Source: Acidimicrobiaceae bacterium (lineage in GTDB: Bacteria > Actinomycetota > Acidimicrobiia > Acidimicrobiales > Ilumatobacteraceae). Taken from it: a stretch of 7,026 nt of DNA. The notes beneath the pieces are model-generated. The model did not search any database, was not told the DNA's origin, and saw only the letters and a program-made list of their open reading frames with translations. The stretch is taken from NCBI GenBank assembly GCA_947486675.1, contig CANKUF010000036.1, positions 1-7,026 on the forward strand, read 5' to 3'. Each line of letters opens with the position of its first letter. The first letter of the stretch is position 1. A program made the translations under genes and the position numbers. Positions 4,400 to 7,026 of this stretch are shown here, piece by piece.

Positions 4400-6556
4400 A
4401 TGAACCCCAAAATGAGCCATCAACACCCTGACCTTCCCGCCGAGCAGGCCTACATAGACCATGCTTATGCCTGCCTGGATAAGAGCCGCGAGGATGCCTG
4501 GCATATTCGCGAACTCAATGAGGCAAGTACGGGCGGCACGTTTCAGGCCCGCTACGAACGCAATGCCTTCGACGAGCAGTTGCTGCAACGCCTGACCACA
4601 TTGGATTTGGGTGATGCTGCATTGGTATTCGGTCGAATCGATCGCTTTGCCGAAAATCCAGATGAAATTGAAAGCTTCCACATTGGACGTTTGGCAGTTG
4701 CCGATGAGAAACGTGATCCCGTGGTGGTGGACTGGCGAGCACCAGTTGCCGAACCGTTTTACCGTGCAACAGGCCGCGAAACCATGGGCCTTGCGCGACG
4801 TCGTCACTTTTCTGTACAGGGTCGCGATCTGCAAGGCATTGAAGACGAACTATTTGGTGAAGGTCATTTGGGTCTTGGCCACGATGAAGGTTTAGGTGGC
4901 GACCCACAAGTAGGAGTGAAGCACGATGGCACCGGACTGCGCGGATACAGCACGCTCATTACCGCGCTCTCGCGCGGCCGCACCGGACAACTTGGCGACA
5001 TTGTTGCCACCATTCAGTCGGAGCAAGATCAAATCATTCGCGCTCCGCAAAGCGGCGTATTAGTAGTACAAGGTGGACCAGGAACCGGCAAGACCGTTGT
5101 TGCATTGCACCGCGCTGCATATTTGTTGTACACCTATCGATTCCCGCTTGAAGACCAAGGTGTATTAGTAGTTGGACCAAACCGAGTGTTCTTGCGATAC
5201 ATCGAGCAGGTGCTGCCTTCACTTGGTGAAGCAGGCGTGCAACAAGTGGTGCTTGCCGACCTGGTGCCCGGCCACCGTGTTGGCTTGGTGGAAGACGACG
5301 ATACAAAACATGTGAAGGGCGACATTCGCATGTCGAAGTTCATTGCTGCTGCAGTGCGCGACCGCGAACGACCATTGCGTGATGACTTGGTTATTCCTTT
5401 TGGTGCCGAGTATTTGCGCCTTCGCGTTGCTGAGTCGTCTCGCATTATTCGCGATGCACGTCGTCGTTACCGTCGCCATAATGCTGCAGCACGCTGGGTG
5501 GAAACTGAAGTAGTAGAAGCAATGGCGGCAACCAGCAAGCGCGAAGAAATTGATCTTGAGGCATTGCGCGAAAGTCTTCGCGACATTCCAGAATTCCGCG
5601 CAGCCATTATTCGCATGTGGCCAGTGCTCAGCCCTGGTGAAGTGCTGCACGACTTGTTTGGTTCACGGGCGCTGGTGCGTTCTGCTGCGCAAGACGTGCT
5701 TAAAGAACACGAATGGCCATTGCTCGTTCGCGAACGCAGTGAATCGCTGACCGAAGTGCATTGGGCGGAAAGCGATGTTGCGCTGCTCGATGAAGTGTTG
5801 TCGTGTATTGGTCCGCGACCACGCAAGAGCGGTCGCATTGACGAAACCGATGAAATGCGCCTGTACGGACACATCATTATCGATGAAGTGCAAGACCTCA
5901 CGCCGATGCAATTGCGCATGATGAATCGCCGCTCGCTTAATGGAGCAATGACCGTGGTGGGCGACTTGGCTCAGGCAACAGGAGCATTTGCGCCAAACGA
6001 TTGGCAAGACCTGCTGCGTTATTTGCCAACAAAGAAGGAAGCACAGATCATTAACTTGTCTGTTGGCTATCGAATTCCTGCGCAAATCATGGCCCTTGCC
6101 GACAAGGTGTTGGCCGTTGCAGCACCGTCGCTCGTTCCGCCGCAGTCGGTGCGTGAAGGTGAATTTGGACCAGACATAGTTCGATCGTCATCTGCAGAGC
6201 GATTACTCGATGATGTTGTGACGCAAACTCGCCTGATGATGGACAACGTCAAGGGCGGCAACGTAGCAATTGTGTGCCCGGATGCAATGACTGAATCGGT
6301 TTCTGCGGTGCTCACACGTGAAGGCGTGCAACACGGCCGTGCAAACAACACAGCACTCGATACGCGACTTACCGTGGTTCCAGTCAGTGTGGTGAAAGGT
6401 CTCGAACTTGACGGAGTAGTGGTTGTTGAACCTGCCGCAATTGTTGCCGCACAAGACCAGGGCCTACGTGCGCTTTATGTTGCGCTCACTCGTTCAACCC
6501 AACGACTTACGGTTGTGCATCATCGCGACTTGCCGTCAGCGATGACAGGTAACTAG
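4400..6556 (+). CDS. helD: HelD-like RNA polymerase-associated SF1 ATPase
   Basis: HelD proteins are UvrD/Rep-related motors that enter RNA polymerase and release it from nucleic acid; some actinobacterial members protect against rifampicin. The 718 residues include an N-terminal helical hairpin (about 13-68) matching the arm that enters the polymerase secondary channel, and the HelD-specific block VVVDWRAPVAEPFYRAT (108-124). Motor motifs follow: a Q-like SEQD near 207-210, Walker A GGPGTGKT (225-232, K231), Walker B DEVQDL (495-500), GDLAQATG (521-528), YRIP (557-560), VKGLELDGVVVVEP (665-678) and LYVALTR (692-698). All key residues are present, so ATPase activity is expected. Only about 23 residues separate LLDE (462-465) from YGHIIIDE (489-496), shorter than I remember in several actinobacterial HelDs. 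ATG 4400 is used because homology starts at about residue 13; ATG 4412 fits as well, and GTG 4331 would crowd the divergent promoters. The gene stands alone and ends 4 bp from a convergent lipoprotein gene. Confidence 0.93.
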   Translation: MNPKMSHQHPDLPAEQAYIDHAYACLDKSREDAWHIRELNEASTGGTFQARYERNAFDEQLLQRLTTLDLGDAALVFGRIDRFAENPDEIESFHIGRLAVADEKRDPVVVDWRAPVAEPFYRATGRETMGLARRRHFSVQGRDLQGIEDELFGEGHLGLGHDEGLGGDPQVGVKHDGTGLRGYSTLITALSRGRTGQLGDIVATIQSEQDQIIRAPQSGVLVVQGGPGTGKTVVALHRAAYLLYTYRFPLEDQGVLVVGPNRVFLRYIEQVLPSLGEAGVQQVVLADLVPGHRVGLVEDDDTKHVKGDIRMSKFIAAAVRDRERPLRDDLVIPFGAEYLRLRVAESSRIIRDARRRYRRHNAAARWVETEVVEAMAATSKREEIDLEALRESLRDIPEFRAAIIRMWPVLSPGEVLHDLFGSRALVRSAAQDVLKEHEWPLLVRERSESLTEVHWAESDVALLDEVLSCIGPRPRKSGRIDETDEMRLYGHIIIDEVQDLTPMQLRMMNRRSLNGAMTVVGDLAQATGAFAPNDWQDLLRYLPTKKEAQIINLSVGYRIPAQIMALADKVLAVAAPSLVPPQSVREGEFGPDIVRSSSAERLLDDVVTQTRLMMDNVKGGNVAIVCPDAMTESVSAVLTREGVQHGRANNTALDTRLTVVPVSVVKGLELDGVVVVEPAAIVAAQDQGLRALYVALTRSTQRLTVVHHRDLPSAMTGN

Positions 6557-6560
6557 TTAG

Positions 6561-6962
6561 TTACAGCGTTTCAATAACGAGTGAGAGAAATCGCAACGAC
6601 TTGTCGGCATCGGCCGGGCGGTTGCGCTCTACTGAAGAAATAGCAAGATCAACAATGCGCTGCATGTCTTGCATGAATTGATCTCCACGGTCTGCAATTT
6701 CTGGTTGCAGTACTTCCCACAGTGTGCGAATTTCGGCGAGCTTGGTTTTTGCAAGTGCGCCATTGCTATCACTAATGGCTTTTGACATTTCTCCGATGGT
6801 CGTCTGCAACTGGGCGAACAACTCGGTTTCGGTGCCTGTTGGAACAACTGTGGTTGGCGGAACGAGAGTGGTTGTGGGCGCTGTATCAACAATGGTTGTG
6901 GCACATGCAGACAACGAACACAGTGCAACTACTGAAAGAGTGCCTCGGAGAGCAATGTTCAT
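6561..6962 (-). CDS. Small helical lipoprotein of unknown function
   Basis: This 133-residue protein has a clear lipoprotein signal: MNIALRGTLSVVALCSLSAC, with a good LSAC lipobox and C20 as the lipid-modified cysteine. A linker rich in Thr, Val and Pro (22-43) precedes a soluble part (45-133) that looks entirely alpha-helical. Four probable helices lie at about 45-66, 68-88, 92-113 and 116-132, suggesting a small four-helix bundle anchored outside the membrane. The mature domain has no cysteine or histidine, so haem, metal or disulfide chemistry is not suggested. I do not recognise the family. The ATG is preceded by no clear Shine-Dalgarno, but the signal peptide starts exactly here and no in-frame ATG lies just upstream. 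It converges on helD, with only 4 bp between the stop codons, and shares the lipoprotein-plus-linker layout with the gene on the other side of helD, though I see no similarity between their domains. Confidence 0.82.
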   Translation of the reverse strand: MNIALRGTLSVVALCSLSACATTIVDTAPTTTLVPPTTVVPTGTETELFAQLQTTIGEMSKAISDSNGALAKTKLAEIRTLWEVLQPEIADRGDQFMQDMQRIVDLAISSVERNRPADADKSLRFLSLVIETL

Positions 6963-7026
6963 GCGCGAACAAGAATTCGATTGCTAGCAAAGGATGTGAT
7001 GTTGACATCCAAGTCATGCAAACGAA
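6963..7026. promoter_or_regulatory. Upstream region of the small lipoprotein gene with palindrome, inverted repeat and TTGACA box
   Basis: The last 64 bp contain no gene. They hold a perfect 10-bp palindrome TTGCTAGCAA (6981-6990), an inverted repeat GGATGT-N7-ACATCC (6992-6997 with 7005-7010), and a consensus TTGACA on the plus strand (7002-7007). Its matching -10 box would fall at or beyond the window edge. This could be a divergent promoter and operator region serving the lipoprotein gene and an unseen plus-strand gene. No Shine-Dalgarno or clear promoter is visible for the lipoprotein. Confidence 0.35.

Noticed and set aside
5467..5919. Minus-strand open frame of 150 codons inside helD
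   Set aside because: It is Ser/Arg-rich antisense translation of a conserved motor gene, with no plausible start signal.
6557..6560. Possible bidirectional terminator between helD and the lipoprotein
   Set aside because: The gap is 4 bp and the surrounding ACTAGT/TTAGTTA bases cannot form a GC-rich stem with a T-run.
1..7026. Defence system, CRISPR array, mobile element or tRNA
   Set aside because: No direct-repeat array, transposase, integrase, terminal inverted repeats or cloverleaf was seen; the HelD-like helicase has the DWRAP and N-terminal arm features of the polymerase-associated family rather than of a defence helicase.

Overview
The window looks like chromosomal DNA from a moderate-GC actinobacterium. 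My best guess is an Acidimicrobiia/Ilumatobacter-like lineage, but that is an inference. It rests on a HelD-type RNA-polymerase-associated ATPase, a secreted protein with the PKD-like C-terminal pattern I associate with Actinobacteria, and two lipoproteins with Thr/Val/Pro-rich linkers. Genes are packed almost without gaps. I see no rRNA, tRNA, CRISPR array, insertion sequence, phage gene or other sign of recent transfer.

Left third (1-2233, minus strand): three co-oriented genes form a likely operon, transcribed right to left. First is a 200-aa protein I do not recognise. Next is a fumarylacetoacetate hydrolase (FAH) family enzyme, 9 bp downstream. Last is an N-acyl-D-amino-acid deacylase type amidohydrolase, 34 bp further on and cut by the left edge; only its first 245 codons are present. 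The two enzymes suggest small-molecule catabolism, but nothing visible fixes a substrate for the set.

Middle (2234-4282): a 110-bp intergenic region separates this operon from a divergent ybaK/ebsC-type gene, whose product belongs to the aminoacyl-tRNA deacylase family. Its stop codon overlaps the stop codon of a convergent minus-strand pair. That pair is a small Thr-rich probable lipoprotein followed by a secreted PKD-like protein, overlapping by 19 bp once the starts are set by their Shine-Dalgarno sequences. They are probably translationally coupled and act outside the membrane.

Right part (4283-7026): a short divergent promoter region precedes a full-length helD-like gene of about 718 codons on the plus strand. 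Its product has an N-terminal helical arm and a complete set of SF1/UvrD-like motor motifs. It ends 4 bp from a convergent small lipoprotein gene. The last 64 bp hold only possible regulatory sequence: a 10-bp palindrome, an inverted repeat and a consensus TTGACA hexamer.

Overall the region is mostly ordinary. The most interesting points are the uncharacterised secreted gene pair next to helD, the short segment ahead of Walker B in HelD, the unknown 200-aa protein heading a catabolic-looking operon with a possible ribosome-site-masking leader, and two convergent gene pairs with no room for terminators.
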